The translations under genes were made by a program, and so were the position numbers. The notes beneath the pieces are model-generated. The model was not told where the DNA came from, did not search any database, and saw nothing but the letters and a program-made list of their open reading frames with translations. This document shows positions 1 through 10,748 of a DNA stretch of 64,000 nt, one piece after another (positions within the stretch are counted from its first letter, which is position 1; each line of letters starts with the position of its first letter). Source of the DNA: Trileptium ribeirensis (taxonomy: Eukaryota; Nematoda; Enoplea; Enoplida; Thoracostomopsidae); assembly GCA_030248225.1 (NCBI GenBank), contig JASANE010001649.1, positions 1-64,000 on the forward strand. Reading direction: 5' to 3'.

Positions 1-748
1 CAGCGCAAATACATACAGTTACAATCAGAAATAAGTGCACGTTTAACTAAACACCGCGTGAAATCGGACGATATCGTAATCGATCTACCTTTATTATTTT
101 AACGCAACCGAACTTTTTTTACATTCATTGCAAAACGACCTACTTTCGTATAAAGGAAAAAGAAAAAATCGAACGAACTTCGTTCGAGTTTTGAGAGTTT
201 AATTCCGATTGTAACTGTAGGTGCACAACAACATTTCATTACACTTCGAATAAAAGAAATTATGACAATCCATCAATCTGGTGAAAAGTTATGCCGAAAC
301 AAACGGAGAGAAAAAGTGTTTGCCCCAATTGAGCTCTATTTTAGAAAACCTTGCTCGCCTCGCTCGTTCTGTTTTAATGGGAAAAGACATTACCGTGATA
401 TTAGCTTGACTACTTTAGATATCTGTCCCAAAGTGCAAATAACTATCTTGTAGCGCAGTCTGAATAGTCATTGATGTTAAAATTTTAATATATATTGTAA
501 TGCCATATGTTATATCAAACTATGCAATATCAGCCATTGCTACAGCCTTCAATGATTTGGAGAACGGTTTAAATATTTCGAAAATTTACAGTGGGATGTT
601 GGCGTCTGAGTTGAACATTGGAGATCCAGATTAGAGTTGGGTTTAAAGCTATTCCTTTTAAAAGTCCACAAGCTGATGCGTTGTTGCTTTTTTCGAAATA
701 TTTGCTGTTCCATATTTGGTGTAACTTGTATGTATGTACTTGTATTAG
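1..748. other. intron upstream of the first visible EXD2 exon
   Basis: I see no exon, repeat unit or RNA gene here that I can support. The 63-codon open frame at 262-453 has no splice-compatible borders and no recognisable protein features. The stretch ends in a pyrimidine/T-rich run and an AG at 747-748, which serves as acceptor for the first exon. The missing 5' exons of the gene (start codon, N-terminus, first exonuclease motif) must lie to the left of the window. Confidence 0.5.
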
Positions 749-942
749 ATGCAGACTGGAATCGGCATATTTGAAGATGGGGAACAATTATGGGAAGACT
801 GGACGATAATTCCTGAGGGAAAGCTGGATATTCGTCACTTGTTGGTGTTGCATCCAAAATTTTATGGATTCGATTTTATCAAATATAATCTCAAAAACCT
901 AGCCAAGATGATGTTTGGTGATTCGGTTGATTGGAGCAATAA
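749..942 (+). CDS. EXD2: EXD2-like 3'-5' exonuclease, exon with the exo II region (partial gene)
   Basis: The exon encodes about 64 residues of a DEDDy-type 3'-5' exonuclease domain. It starts MQTGIGIFEDGEQLWEDW, which aligns with the strand-plus-helix of WRN/EXD2 exonucleases (family pattern: KVGVG, then ED or GD, then a K/Q-L-L-x-D helix). The Asp in FEDG is the likely exo II metal ligand. Next come LDIRHL and IKYNLKNLAKMMFG, matching the family's 'LDLR' and 'LSLKSLAE' helices. The acceptor is TTAG at 748; an in-frame alternative at 754 would drop MQ. The right border is less certain: the frame stays open to a stop at 977-979, and a weak donor AA|GTTGTG at 942 leaves phase 2, as the next exon needs. 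The family's short RCSNW-type segment is absent from the joined product, so a small exon between 943 and 5338 may be missing. The catalytic DxE of exo I is outside the window. Confidence 0.83.
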
Positions 943-1603
943 GTTGTGCAGTGCAGCGATTGGACTATACCGGAACTAACACAGTAAATGTCATCACTAT
1001 AATTAATTGTTATATGCGATGGTTTTCATTGAAATAGTGTGTAAACGCTTTGACAAACAATAGTGTAAAAATGTGATCATATTTCATCAAAACAAAATGA
1101 GTGTTCAAACATGATTTTGCATTAAGCTTGTTAACTCCTCGTTCCCATTGGTCTCTTCACAGGTTTTTACTGTTACGAGTTTTCCTGATCCTAATAATTG
1201 TTTTAGTATTTAGATGTAAAATTGACGAGCTTTTTGTATTCAGATGTATAATTGATGAGCTTTTAGTATTCAGATAATTGATGATGACTCCTTATTCGAG
1301 TTTCTTGCATCACAAACTGGCAAGCCGCCACTATTTGTCCTGCATTAGAATCAGTAAACCAACATGAAAAAGTACCATTGCTGATCTGAACAGGAGATGG
1401 AATCAAAATATTTCCGTAACACCACAGCGCCAGTGGGGCGTAATTCAGTATCTGAATAAATAGTCTTTGTTGGTTTTATTGTAAAACTAATTCGCATCAC
1501 AGTGTGTTATAATACCAAACAGTCAGAAATGCATCAAATATTAGTAGAAACTTTTAATACCAACCTTCGTTTGAACATAACAATCTTAAGGCGTGTTCAC
1601 ACG

Positions 1604-1832
1604 CTCAAACTTTTTGTTCAAATTTTGATCAAAAATTGAGCTCAAATTTTGATGAAACTTTGAAAGCATCTTTTTGGAATTTTTGGTGAATTTGAATTGT
1701 GTGAACACTGTTCAGACTTTTGAAGGATATCCCTGCAGCAAATCACCGACAAGATTCATTACTTGAAAAAATTTTGAGCTCAAGTTTTGAAATATCGCAA
1801 TTTTTCGTTAAAAATTTGAGCAAAAAGTTTGA
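1604..1832. mobile_element. short foldback/MITE-like element
   Basis: The two ends are imperfect inverted copies. The left starts TCAAACTTTTTGTTCAAATT and the right ends AAATTTGAGCAAAAAGTTTGA. A further GAGCTCAA motif is mirrored inside both arms. No coding frame lies between them. I see no convincing target-site duplication, so this is called on structure alone. Confidence 0.5.
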
Positions 1833-1939
1833 GGTATCCTCGCCCTGATTACCGGATAACCAGTAGCATCAAAACTTTATACAGGTTGCTATGACGGGTT
1901 TCTTTTGATTTATATTTTCAATAATACACACATGTCTAA

Positions 1940-2708
1940 CATGTTCGGGGTCAGAGGTCAAAATGGTGGTTTTAGTACCCTTCACGAAAGCAAGGTTATT
2001 TTATCTAAACTTTCGAATTTTTTTATCTAGTATATAGGTTTTGTTTCATAGTAAAATAATAAATGCCGGTGCCACTTTTTTGTTTTTCGAATACGGTTCC
2101 GGTTCTAGAGTTATGCGGTTTGAGGTATGGTGCCCCATTGTTTCCTCGACCCAAAATCGAAAATTTGTTCTGACGCCCTGGGCGGCTGAAAAGTTTCACT
2201 TGGAGGTTTTCGGGCATGGGAAACTATTGCCGGTGTTGGTTTTGCTCTGTGACCCATGGTTCCATGGGTACGAGGATATGACGCTCCATGGTTGGGGTCA
2301 GAGGTCAAAATGAGGGTTTTCACCCCATTTTAGTACCATTCACGGAAGTAAGGTTATTTTTGTTATAACTTTTGATTTTCTCTGGTTGGTTTTATTTCGT
2401 AGTAAAATGATAAATTCCGATGTCTCTTTTTTGTTTTTCGATTACAGCTCCGGTTCTTGGGTTATGGGGGTTGAGGTATGGTGCCCCAATGGTTCCTCGA
2501 CCCAAAATTTGAAAAATGTCACTTGAGGGTTTACGGGTATGGGTAGCTGAATACCGCTGTTAGTTTTATTCTAACTTGTGCGGTATTGTGTGATATCCAC
2601 ACATAGCTTATCGACGTATGCTGTCGAGAGCTGATTGGCTGTTAAAGCAAGAGGCGTATGTGTACATATGCTTCACTATGTTCTGCAATCTCGATATAGA
2701 GTTACTAG
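1940..2708 (+). mobile_element. composite repeat family A, copy 1 (about 1.5 monomers plus 3' tail)
   Basis: This is a 5'-shortened copy of a family also at 14240-15205 and 19298-20784. It holds monomers with the shared text ATAAATGCCGATG, then GGCTCCGGTT, then CCTCGACCCAAAAT, then GGCGGCTGAAAAGTTTCACT. A tail of about 140 bp follows. The tail contains an AGCATA...TATGCT palindrome (degraded here), ends in a short CTC...GAG hairpin, then TTACTAG followed by T. No protein is encoded. The 3' end resembles a Helitron-type terminus (hairpin then CTRR before T), but I cannot identify a 5' end. Confidence 0.7.
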
Positions 2709-2989
2709 TATACATAATACATTGTTATAATTCGTGGTACTACCAATTTATTTTACGCCTGACAGTATTGTTTTTTGCAGAACCGAACTGGTGATAGTAA
2801 ATCATGGTTCTCCGGGTTGAACTTGATGTTCTTTCACCGTATCTCAGAACTGAAAACGAACTAGGGAACATAAAAGAACTAAATACAACTTTAAACTTTG
2901 TACGACTTATTAAATGAAATTATCTAGCAAGAGAAAGATATGAATAGCATAACCATTATAGTCAAGTTGGGCTCTAAATAGCTATGCTG

Positions 2990-3440
2990 AATAATACGCA
3001 GCATGCTTGATAACCTAATAGACACTCGTTGTAAGGTAAAAACACGTAACTTATTTTAAAGTCTCTATTTCTGGCAAACGGTCGACGAATCATATTTGGG
3101 CACACAGCGGCCTAAAAAGTGGTCCCACAAAAATTTGTGGTCAGCAAAGTATCTCGATGAGCTGATTTTGCTGTCAATGCGAAGCCTGTGTGGCGAGATA
3201 TGGGCTGCGAAACCTGGTTGCCGTGCGCCCAAATTTGGCAAAGACCCCTTAAAACTGGTTTTTTTTGCTATTTTAACCCCAAAATTGGGGTTGTATCTGT
3301 TCGAGTTCAACTAAAGCACACATTGCTATTGAACTAAAAAAAGTTGTCGAAATCCACCCATCCGAAAATGAGTTATCAATGACAGCCACAGACAAACAAG
3401 AAATTTCACGACTTTCCTCTTAGCGCCCTCAGTGGAAAAT
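2990..3440 (-). repeat. dispersed repeat G, inverted relative to 55545-55985
   Basis: Read on the minus strand, this segment follows 55545-55985 closely. Shared blocks include the text around GTCGTGAAATTT, AACCGGTTTT/AAACTGGTTTT, AAAGACCCCTT/AAGGATCTTT, TGCTGACCAC and the TTGATAACCTAATA border. The open frames of 70-80 codons on both strands are by-products of the repeat. It sits inside the intron between the first two visible EXD2 exons. Confidence 0.7.
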
Positions 3441-4040
3441 CCACTCGCTCGCTTCATTTCAATTACAGTTTCTCAGTACACCTATATATTTTGAGGTGAC
3501 ATCAAGACTCGTCGTCCTAACAAAAATGGTTAAAATAAAACTTAATGTAGCTGCTTTTGTTACGATTATTCACAATAAATTCCTTAGGAAAATGAAGCGA
3601 TGCCTACTGGGATGCACTTTTTACCGGAAAAAATTTTTCGGTCCGCAGCAGACCAGGCAAATCAGGAATCTATTTTCAGCTAGTAAACATAAAACTGTTT
3701 TTCAACAGTGTACCAAATTCACTTGCATATTTTAGAACCAGGTTTGACTTACATCATGTTTACATAAATGCTATAACACATGGAATTACACAGCATCTCT
3801 GACAACGAAGTTTAATTTTGAAAAAATGTGAATTTACAGTTCTGGCCAGAACCAGTTCAACAGCCTGGACTAGTCACTGGTAGGTTATCACTATTTGTAG
3901 CAAAAACAATTATTTTTCATCACATTATTAAACGCCCTACTAACTTTTTCCTCACAAAGTATGTCTCGTCTCTCCTCAGGTTGGTGTTGCGCTCCAACTC
4001 AAAGCTCCCAGGTTAGAGTTGCAAAAGTTAAAAATTAATA

Positions 4041-4208
4041 CCCGGACCCGGACCCGGAATTTTTGGAAAGAAATACCCGGACCCGGACCCGGAATTTTTG
4101 GAAAGAAATACCCGGACCCGGAATTTTTGGAAAGAAATACCCGGACCCGGAATTTGTTGGAGGCAAATACCCGGACCCGGAATTTTGAAACAAAAATACC
4201 CGGAATAC
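4041..4208 (+). repeat. CCCGGA-based minisatellite, array 1
   Basis: About six units of roughly 28 bp are built from AAATACCCGGACCCGGAATT plus a TTGGAAAG or TTGGAGGC spacer. Units differ in the number of CCCGGA hexamers. Apparent proteins of the PDPDPEF or GSGSGYF type on either strand are artefacts of the array. The same unit, including the TTTGTTGGAGG variant, recurs at 4690-4835 in the same orientation. Confidence 0.85.
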
Positions 4209-5338
4209 CCAGAAGTTGACGAGAGAATAAAAATTGTAAGGGGGTAAAATAGCCAGGGCCATAATGTCGAAACAATGGAGAAGATGCGCACCTACTAGAG
4301 GCGAGAATGCTGAAATTCCTAGGCTCGCTTCTAGAATAGAAATATACTCGCTTGTTTACATATCTTTGCAAGGCGTTAACAACGTACGAACTGTCACAAG
4401 GTTTTTCAGTCTCGGTTTCTAAACCATGCGTTGTTACTCTCGTGCTATACGTCGTATATATAGTACTTAGGTACAAAACATTCGGAGTCGATTGCCAGCC
4501 CTAACCACCTTATTTTTGACCTTAGCTTTTTGCACAAAAGAACGCAATTATTGCTACACGCTAACGAACGCGATCAGGTATAAACGCAATATCAAGAAAC
4601 GAATGCTGTTTCATTTCAACGCTTTACATGATCCAACGCCCTTGCTCAATGCGTATATATGGCAACAGCAACACTGTTGAACTTTGGTCCGGGTATTTTT
4701 ACAATTCCCGGACCCGGACCCGGAATTTTCTTTGGAAGAATACCCGGACCCGGAATTTGTTGGAGGTAAATACCCGGACCCGGACCCGGATTTTTCTTCG
4801 AAAAATACCCGGAATACCCGGACCCGGACCCGGCTGCAACTCTATCCCAGGTACTACTTTGTTACTGTTGAGAGGCCTATGATTTGGGGGTAAGCGAAAA
4901 TTTATCTGAGCGACTTGAACTGACAGAACAGTTGGAAGATCGAAATACCTGGGAATTCCCCTCTTTCTTCGTTTGAAAAAGCCAGATATAATTTTTATTA
5001 TAAATATAATGCGCACAATATAGCTCAGATAATGGGGAAGCCCGAAAATTTTTGATTTTTGGCTTTCTCTTCACTGATGTAAAAAAAGTAGGTTAGTGCA
5101 TAGAATTTTGTTAAACATTTCTATTTGCATCTTTTAAGCAAAAAATTCCAAACTTCTAAATAACTTAAACAAATGCAAACAAACAGGAAGAGTAAACCCT
5201 ATATAACACCTATAACTGAAGAACAGATTGGTTATTCTAGCTAACCTTTTTCTATTGGGTGTACATGTGTCCAAATTAAGGTTTTGTTGGTAGCAATATA
5301 TTTTTTTAATAACGTAACAAGCTATTTTGTCTTTTTAG
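4209..5338. repeat. second CCCGGA array (4690-4835) with unassigned intron around it
   Basis: Positions 4690-4835 hold a second array of the CCCGGACCCGGAATT unit in the same orientation as the first. The 480 bp between the arrays (4209-4689) and the sequence from 4836 to 5338 show no gene, RNA or further repeat that I recognise. The stretch ends in a T-rich tract and TAG, the acceptor of the next EXD2 exon. Confidence 0.6.
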
Positions 5339-5579
5339 AGAACAGATCAGCTATGCAGCTCGCGACGCTCAGTCGTCCCTCGATATAGCTTTTGAAACAC
5401 TGCCGTATTTTATGAATATTAAGCGTTGGGTGTTCACCGATATTGACTTTGGGCTGTGTCCTTCAGCGCTCTCATTTATTCATAACTGCTATCGCAATTC
5501 GATTGTTGACCGTGAATTTAATAATAGTTGTGGAACAGTACCGAAGAAAAAGAAGAAGCAAAAACGACGAAAATATCCG
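5339..5579 (+). CDS. EXD2: EXD2-like 3'-5' exonuclease, exon with the exo III motif and basic linker
   Basis: After one base completing the previous codon, the exon reads EQISYAARDAQSSLDIAFET. This is the exo III signature of DEDDy exonucleases (family form: E-D/E-Q-x-x-Y-A-A-x-D-A), and both the catalytic Tyr and Asp are present. It continues through a diverged end of the nuclease fold and finishes with the lysine/arginine run VPKKKKKQKRRKYP. EXD2 proteins carry a basic linker at this place, and here it could serve as a nuclear localisation signal. The acceptor is TTTTTAG|A and the donor CCG|GTAATA, phase 0. The match to exo III is the strongest single identifier of the gene. Confidence 0.9.
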
Positions 5580-5933
5580 GTAATACTTTGTTGAAAGATA
5601 GATGTGTTAAAACTGCATAGAAAATAGCGTAGATTTTGACCAAATAAAATTATAATCTGGCCAGTTTTTCGTTGTTCAATCATTGAACTTTTTACTATGA
5701 AATAGTCTGACCACCGTTTTTGTTGTCGTTCATTGAACTTTTTGTATGAAATGATTTGGGCAGCGTTTTGTGTTTTTGGACAGTATTTATTTCTAAGATA
5801 AATATAACTGCAGTGATTTAACTGATTAGTATGCCTTAACACACAGGTTCTTTAGTATTGACTTTATTATACCGAATGGCGCAGAAAATTTTCTTTTCTT
5901 ACTAGTAGTAATTGTTAATTTAATTTTTTTTAG
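5580..5933. repeat. short intron with a two-copy tandem repeat
   Basis: Around 5670-5775 a block of about 52 bp, starting TCATTGAACTTTTT and containing ATGAAAT, occurs twice in direct order with substitutions. Nothing else is recognisable. The intron ends in a long T-run and TAG. Confidence 0.5.
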
Positions 5934-6084
5934 ATAAAGTTTGATGATTTTGGAGAACTGACGGACGATGAAAATTGTGAAAATAATTTCTACGAGTATT
6001 CTCAAGTTTGTGAGCATTATCGTTTCACCGGGGCTGGGCCCAGCTCAAAATTTCCCGACGTTCTGCCTCTTTGGTTTGGTGAAG
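5934..6084 (+). CDS. EXD2: EXD2-like protein, linker exon
   Basis: The 151 bp exon reads in phase 0 from IKFDDFGELTDDENCE to FPDVLPLWFGE and ends in phase 1 at GAAG|GTAATC. It is acidic at first, with no known motif, and corresponds to the variable linker between the exonuclease and zinc-binding halves. Support is a clean open frame, a strong T-rich acceptor, a good donor and exact phase agreement with both neighbours. There is no domain match, so identity rests on position. Confidence 0.72.
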
Positions 6085-6309
6085 GTAATCCTGTTTTGTA
6101 ACATTTATATTATAATGTGTGGTTTTGTTGCATTGCTTGTATGTGTCCGGATTTGGAATCCTCTACAAGACAATAAATTATATCTATTGAAAACTACAGT
6201 GTTTGTGCCCATTTTCCCTCACTGGCGAATTACCAGCAAAGTGAAGTACTCGAAATTTTTGTTGTCTCACGAGCATTTGAGAATAGTTATTTAATACAAA
6301 AAGACAAAA

Positions 6310-7060
6310 ATTGGCAGCAGTAGCTATTTTGCCTCAGGATAGAAGCAGGAACCATTTTGCAGTAGCATAGCTAACAAATTCTGGAATAATGAGTACTTCA
6401 AAATTGTAAATGTGTTAGAATTAGAGTTTAATGTTTTATCCCTTTTTCCATTTTAATCTGTTTAGTAGAATTGGTATAATCGACAGAAAATATTTGGTTT
6501 TATGTTACACGTTGGGCTGAACCCAAATATTTTTATGTGAACCCATAAAATTTTTGCTATAGTTTCGGCTTCGGAGACATGGGGTTTGCTAATAAATTAT
6601 ATTACAAAGTTCAGGCTTTTAGCCCTACGCAGATTAATGCAGTCTAAAAAGATATACAAAATATAGTTAGCGTGCCTTAACTGCACAATCCACAGATCCT
6701 GTGCACCTAACAAAGGCGTGCATGAAATTTGGTCCAATCTTTTGCAGTTGAAGGTAGTGTAAATTTGTCTGACTATATAATTACGTTTCCTGATTGTATA
6801 AAAAATTGTCAAATTCTCCAGCCAGAAATTGTAAGTCAGGACCCAAATAAAATTTGCCGGACCCAGGGTCCGTTTACAAAAACCTTACAAGAGTATAGCT
6901 TCACTTATGCTTTAACTTGTTAGCTAATTTTAAACAAAAATAGATAAATTTTATTACAAATCTCGCTGAGTAGTCATCCAAAAACATGAAATCGGAACTT
7001 CGATTCCGGCGAAAATTAGGCGGAATCGAAAACAGTAACCAGAACTGGAATTCCAGTTAC
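6310..7060 (+). repeat. dispersed repeat H, copy 1
   Basis: The segment resembles 12150-12545: both contain the series GCAG(G)AACC, TAGCTA, AAATTCTGGA, AAAATTGTAAATGTG and GTTTAGTAGA. Both end in a degenerate block of CCGGAA/GGAATTCC words near ATTACAxATxTCG. No coding potential is evident. This repeat and the CA/GA tract below fill the intron between EXD2 exons 5934-6084 and 8033-8288. Confidence 0.55.
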
Positions 7061-7640
7061 TCCATGTCAGACACATGCATCGAAACACAGATTGACTGAC
7101 ATACACACAGAGAAATGCACAGACGTGGACGCAATACGCAGAGACAGACAAACGCACATGCGCCTGCAAATGCATACGCGTAGAAATAGACACAAACATT
7201 CACACTTGTAGACAGAGACAGAAGCCACAGAGACACATACAAACATATGTACAGAGAGATACAAAACACACAAACGTACATACTGAGAGATATGCACGCC
7301 CACAGACATACATAAGAGACACAGACGCAGAGAGATACACAAGCATGCGTACATACGTACAGCAGAGACGTACACACAATGTACAGATTGTCATACACAC
7401 ATACACATAGAAATAGCCACACGTCAAGGAATACGTAGACGGGCACATAAATATAAACACACGTATATATACAGATACACGAAAGACACACTGACATATA
7501 GAGGGCTAAACTGACTTATACAGACACATACACAGGAAGGCACAAACAGAAAAGCACACACAGACATGCATGCACGCTCAGAAACATAGACATTTGTATA
7601 AAGACATGCAGTCACAAAAAAGACAGCGACATGGACCACC
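7060..7640 (+). repeat. ACAC/AGAC-rich low-complexity tract
   Basis: Almost 600 bp are made of irregular repeats of ACACA, GACAGA, ACATAC and AGAGA with few T residues on the plus strand. The minus-strand frames of 80-146 codons rich in Cys, Val, Ser and Tyr are low-complexity artefacts. Confidence 0.85.
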
Positions 7641-8032
7641 TGAAAGCCGGATATCACGGTCCGAATTATCGTTCTTGCGCGAAAGGATTTCATGCTAGTT
7701 TTAACTAAAGCCAGCTCATTTATTGGACCAGTGGAAAACATGCGCTGGGTTCCGAGACTAGAAGACATGTTGCGAATGATATTGATATTTTGCTTTAGCC
7801 ATACGCTTCATGTGTTAGTTCAACGATCACCTATTTGGTGTTCACTGTGTTAAATTAGAAATTTCGAAGCAGTGATTAATTATTTGCGGCTAATTAATCT
7901 CCTCTTACAGTCAGCACTATTAACAATTTGAGAAATTATGAAATTTATTTCATTCAGTAAACTCAGAAACGTGGGCGGCATTGTATAGTTTTAGTATTAG
8001 TGATAATGTAATATTAATTTAATTATTTTTAG

Positions 8033-8288
8033 ATAACGCGCCATACGACGATATCAACGAAACGCTATTTACGTTGGACACTATAAAACTGTCAAATATG
8101 CTAGCAACGACCAAATCTGAAGCTGGTTACGTGACGTTAACCGACGCGTTTCGAGGGATATGTTTTCGTTTTCAGCTGACACCAGGTGCCTCAAATAACG
8201 CTGCTGTTTCAACAGAAAACATTCCAAAATTACCTAGCCTAAAGCATTCCTATTCACTGCCTAATGAGCTTTATAAAAAATCAGGCAG
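8033..8288 (+). CDS. EXD2: EXD2-like protein, exon before the zinc-binding region
   Basis: The exon is open in the phase set by its neighbour (1 in, 2 out). It encodes APYDDINETLF..., then GYVTLTDAFRGICFRFQLTP, ending NELYKKSG. In EXD2 proteins the same place holds a 'PLYDN...' start, a 'W..D...G...' strand and a 'F.V.LRF.P.G' strand that lead into the zinc-binding cysteines. The acceptor is TTTTTAG and the donor GGCAG|GTGTGT. An in-frame stop follows the donor within three codons, so it must be spliced. Joining to 10179 rebuilds an AGG codon and continues straight into the CxxC motif. Confidence 0.8.
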
Positions 8289-8984
8289 GTGTGTATAGGT
8301 AGTTCTCTAATTTATATTTAGTTATTGTTCAGTTATTTGGGAAACATATGTAAATGGTTTTCATTTGAGCACTTAGTAAAACACATTAAGGAGCGCAATC
8401 AACTAACTTGTCCCTTTCGTTGGCTACGATTCGTGTTTGTGTTTTCGTTCATTTCATTTTCAGAGACTCACGTATCGTTTACCCCACAGGTGAAATTAAA
8501 TATATGCTCATGTCACCTTCAAGTTATCTGATACTTCTAGTACCTTTCACTAAAATTCAATAATATATTATTATACATCGGTAAAACCATACCCTCTAAA
8601 CTGTAATAATTGGGTTGGAGAATGCTGCTTGTCTACAAAGTTCGGCTTTTAGCCAAAGATTAGAAAAGTAAGATTTTTTATATTTTTGACACTCTGAGCG
8701 CGTTTCAAGGTGGTAAATAGAAACCGACATGGTTCGAGCTTTACTCAAAGATTCGAAAAGTGGGCTTTTTGATATTTTTTACATACTGAACTAGTCGCAA
8801 AGTCGTAAATATTAACCGATATTATATCGACCTTTGGCCTGTCATTTGTTATTCCTTAACGAAAATCACTAATCAGTTAAGCCCCAGGTACTAAGATTAT
8901 ATTTTCATCAATCATCCCTGTTGTCATTTACGCTTAACTAAACACCAGGTTACGATGATTCTTTCTATGAATTTTTCTTCTATG
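8289..8984. other. intron stretch, no gene seen
   Basis: No supported exon or repeat. A 26 bp segment at 8464-8489 has splice-like borders but breaks the reading phase (see rejected items). A weak duplication around GTTCGGCTTTTAGCCAAAGATT and GTTCGAGCTTTACTCAAAGATT lies at 8640-8790. Confidence 0.4.
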
Positions 8985-9560
8985 GCTTCGCCGACCCCCT
9001 TAGTACCGTGAAGTAATCGGACGTAGAAAAGTTAACCTCACCAATCTTTCCATTTTTTGAACCCCAAAAGACATATCGGATGTTCCCAACGGAGGGTTCC
9101 CTGACCCCTTTATTCTTTCCCGAAACCACACGGAGAACAACTGACACGGCCAATCTACTCTGCGAGTTAAACTAGTCTATGTAAGACCAACTTAATTTTT
9201 TTAATTCCGGACCTCCGAGTGACATTGGTAATTACCGAATGGTGCTCTGACATTCATAACTGTTTACCGTAATCACGGAGAAGAAAGGTAACACCGCCAA
9301 TCGACTCAGAGAGTCGAGTTACCATATATAAGATCAACTTAGTTTTATAATTCCGAACCACCAAGTGGCATATGGCATTATCTCCCGAAGGACCCGCTGA
9401 CCCCCATATCTCCTTACCGGAACCATGGAAGAGAATACTGGCACCGCCAATCGACTCAGCGGTCAATTTGTGCCATGTAAAACCTAACCTGAAAAAATAG
9501 TTGAAAAAATTTTTTGGTTAGTCCATGATTGTTACAAACGCAGAGATTTGGCTTTTATAG
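8985..9560 (+). repeat. tandem-unit repeat family B, copy 1
   Basis: There are about three and a half units of roughly 150 bp. Each contains CGCCAATCGACTCAG-like text, a TAAGACCAACTTA block, TTCCGGACC(A/T)CCGAG and a CTGACCCC...CTCCTTACC block. The same units occur at 21485-22584 and 57920-58560. The copy ends with the family tail CCTGAAAAAxAGTTGAAAAAA and CTTTTATAGTATAATGA. Confidence 0.75.
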
Positions 9561-10178
9561 TATAATGAATGATGATAATTAAATTAAAGTAACTAATACT
9601 TTGAAAGCAGTTTGCTGCTAATTTTTTTGAGCCAATGACTGACAACATCGGTATAATTTTGATAATTGTGTTCAATCGTAGCGATGGTATGTTAAGAATC
9701 ATGAGTGGTATTTACAAGCACTTAAAATTAACCACGGAAATAACCTTTGTGGCTGCTCTTCAATCAAAGAGTAACTTCAAAGCAAATGTCGTTAGTGCTC
9801 CAAATCCCGCATAACAACTAAATTTAAGTTTTTTTGAAGGAATATATACTTAAACATATTCGGAGATTTTACTGAACCCTTTGGAATTCAATTTTGGGTT
9901 AAGACTATTATAATGTACATGCTTCGTTAATTGACTGCGCGTATGTGCTGCTTTATATACAGTGATAAATTTGTCGTTGGTTTTCATATATATTATCATT
10001 GGTTTTATACAAAACACATTTGTGGGACTTGCAATCGTTGGCCTTTAAAGGTAAGATGGCTTGGATTAAAATACGTAACCACATTGCCGTTTTATAACTG
10101 TCCTTTACTGTTGTGTGGCGTTAACAGCGCACATTGCATAATGATTATTATTAGACAGTGGCTGTAGCATTTCTTCAG

Positions 10179-10406
10179 GCAATCGTGTCAGATTTGTCCT
10201 TATTCCGACGATTCTCCAGTTACACCGATCTACTATTTCTCCATTATTCCGCCGCGTTACCGTTCGTTCTATGACGTTTCGCATTTCGAAGGCACGTCGT
10301 GTATGTGTAACGATGCATTGTTGTGCAACGGATGCTATAGATACGCCGTTGAGTGGCGAGACAAAGAATTATCCCAACTGGTTGACGAACTTGGAGTTTC
10401 CAAATG
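10179..10406 (+). CDS. EXD2: EXD2-like protein, zinc-binding/HNH-like exon
   Basis: Joined to the previous exon this reads RQSCQICPYSDDSPV, then IIPPRYRSFYD, then SCMCNDALLCNGCYRYAVEW, then KELSQLVDELG. EXD2 proteins have CxxC, a 'IPxxYRxxFP' core, then 'LLCxxCHxxxxxYxxxL'. Both CxxC pairs and the Tyr-Arg core are kept here, along with the amphipathic helix after the second pair. Two differences stand out: the histidine before the YR core (P-H-E-Y-R in vertebrates, as I remember it) is Pro here, and the residue after the second CxxC is Tyr, not His. Acceptor TTCTTCAG|G, donor AAATG|GTTAGT, phase 2 to 2. Confidence 0.9.
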
Positions 10407-10748
10407 GTTAGTTTCATTTAATGTTATTTTGGTTTAAATCAAGATTACGCCCAAGTGTACAACATATTAGTAATGAATAGTAAATTAATGTACACTACAC
10501 ATTTTGAAATATTTTATGAAACATAGGTACATTAATTGGATTGCAATTTTGTAATGTTGGCCAACTGGCTTTCCAAAAGGGCATTAACTACCCGCCCAGT
10601 TGATTTGTAATGCCCTATCTAACTGAGTAGAATTAATACTCAAGAAATGTCTACCCATGTCTTAATGGCTCATATTTTTAATAATGTTGCACTTGTATTC
10701 TTTTTGGCAAATGTGCGTTGAATTTTAGTTTCGGTGCCGCCCTAACAC

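Noticed and set aside
262..453. A 63-codon frame at the start of the window as a first exon
   Set aside because: No resemblance to the upstream exonuclease segment and no matching donor in the needed phase.
3976..4476. A 166-codon minus-strand frame with repeated GSGSGYF
   Set aside because: Produced by the CCCGGA minisatellite; the unit is also found outside any frame at 4690-4835.
7057..7768. Cys/Val/Ser-rich minus-strand frames up to 146 codons, suggestive of secreted or membrane proteins
   Set aside because: They are translations of an ACAC/AGAC low-complexity tract.
8464..8489. A 26 bp mini-exon (RDSRIVYPT) after TTTTCAG
   Set aside because: It ends in phase 1 and no following exon accepts that; the homology is complete without it.
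9963..10050. An 88 bp frame with HICGTCNRW, resembling the first CxxC of EXD2, bordered by ACAG and AAG|GTAAGA
   Set aside because: Including it would leave phase 0, while the exon at 10179 needs phase 2, and that exon already contains the first CxxC in the right place. Joining 8288 to 10179 works directly.
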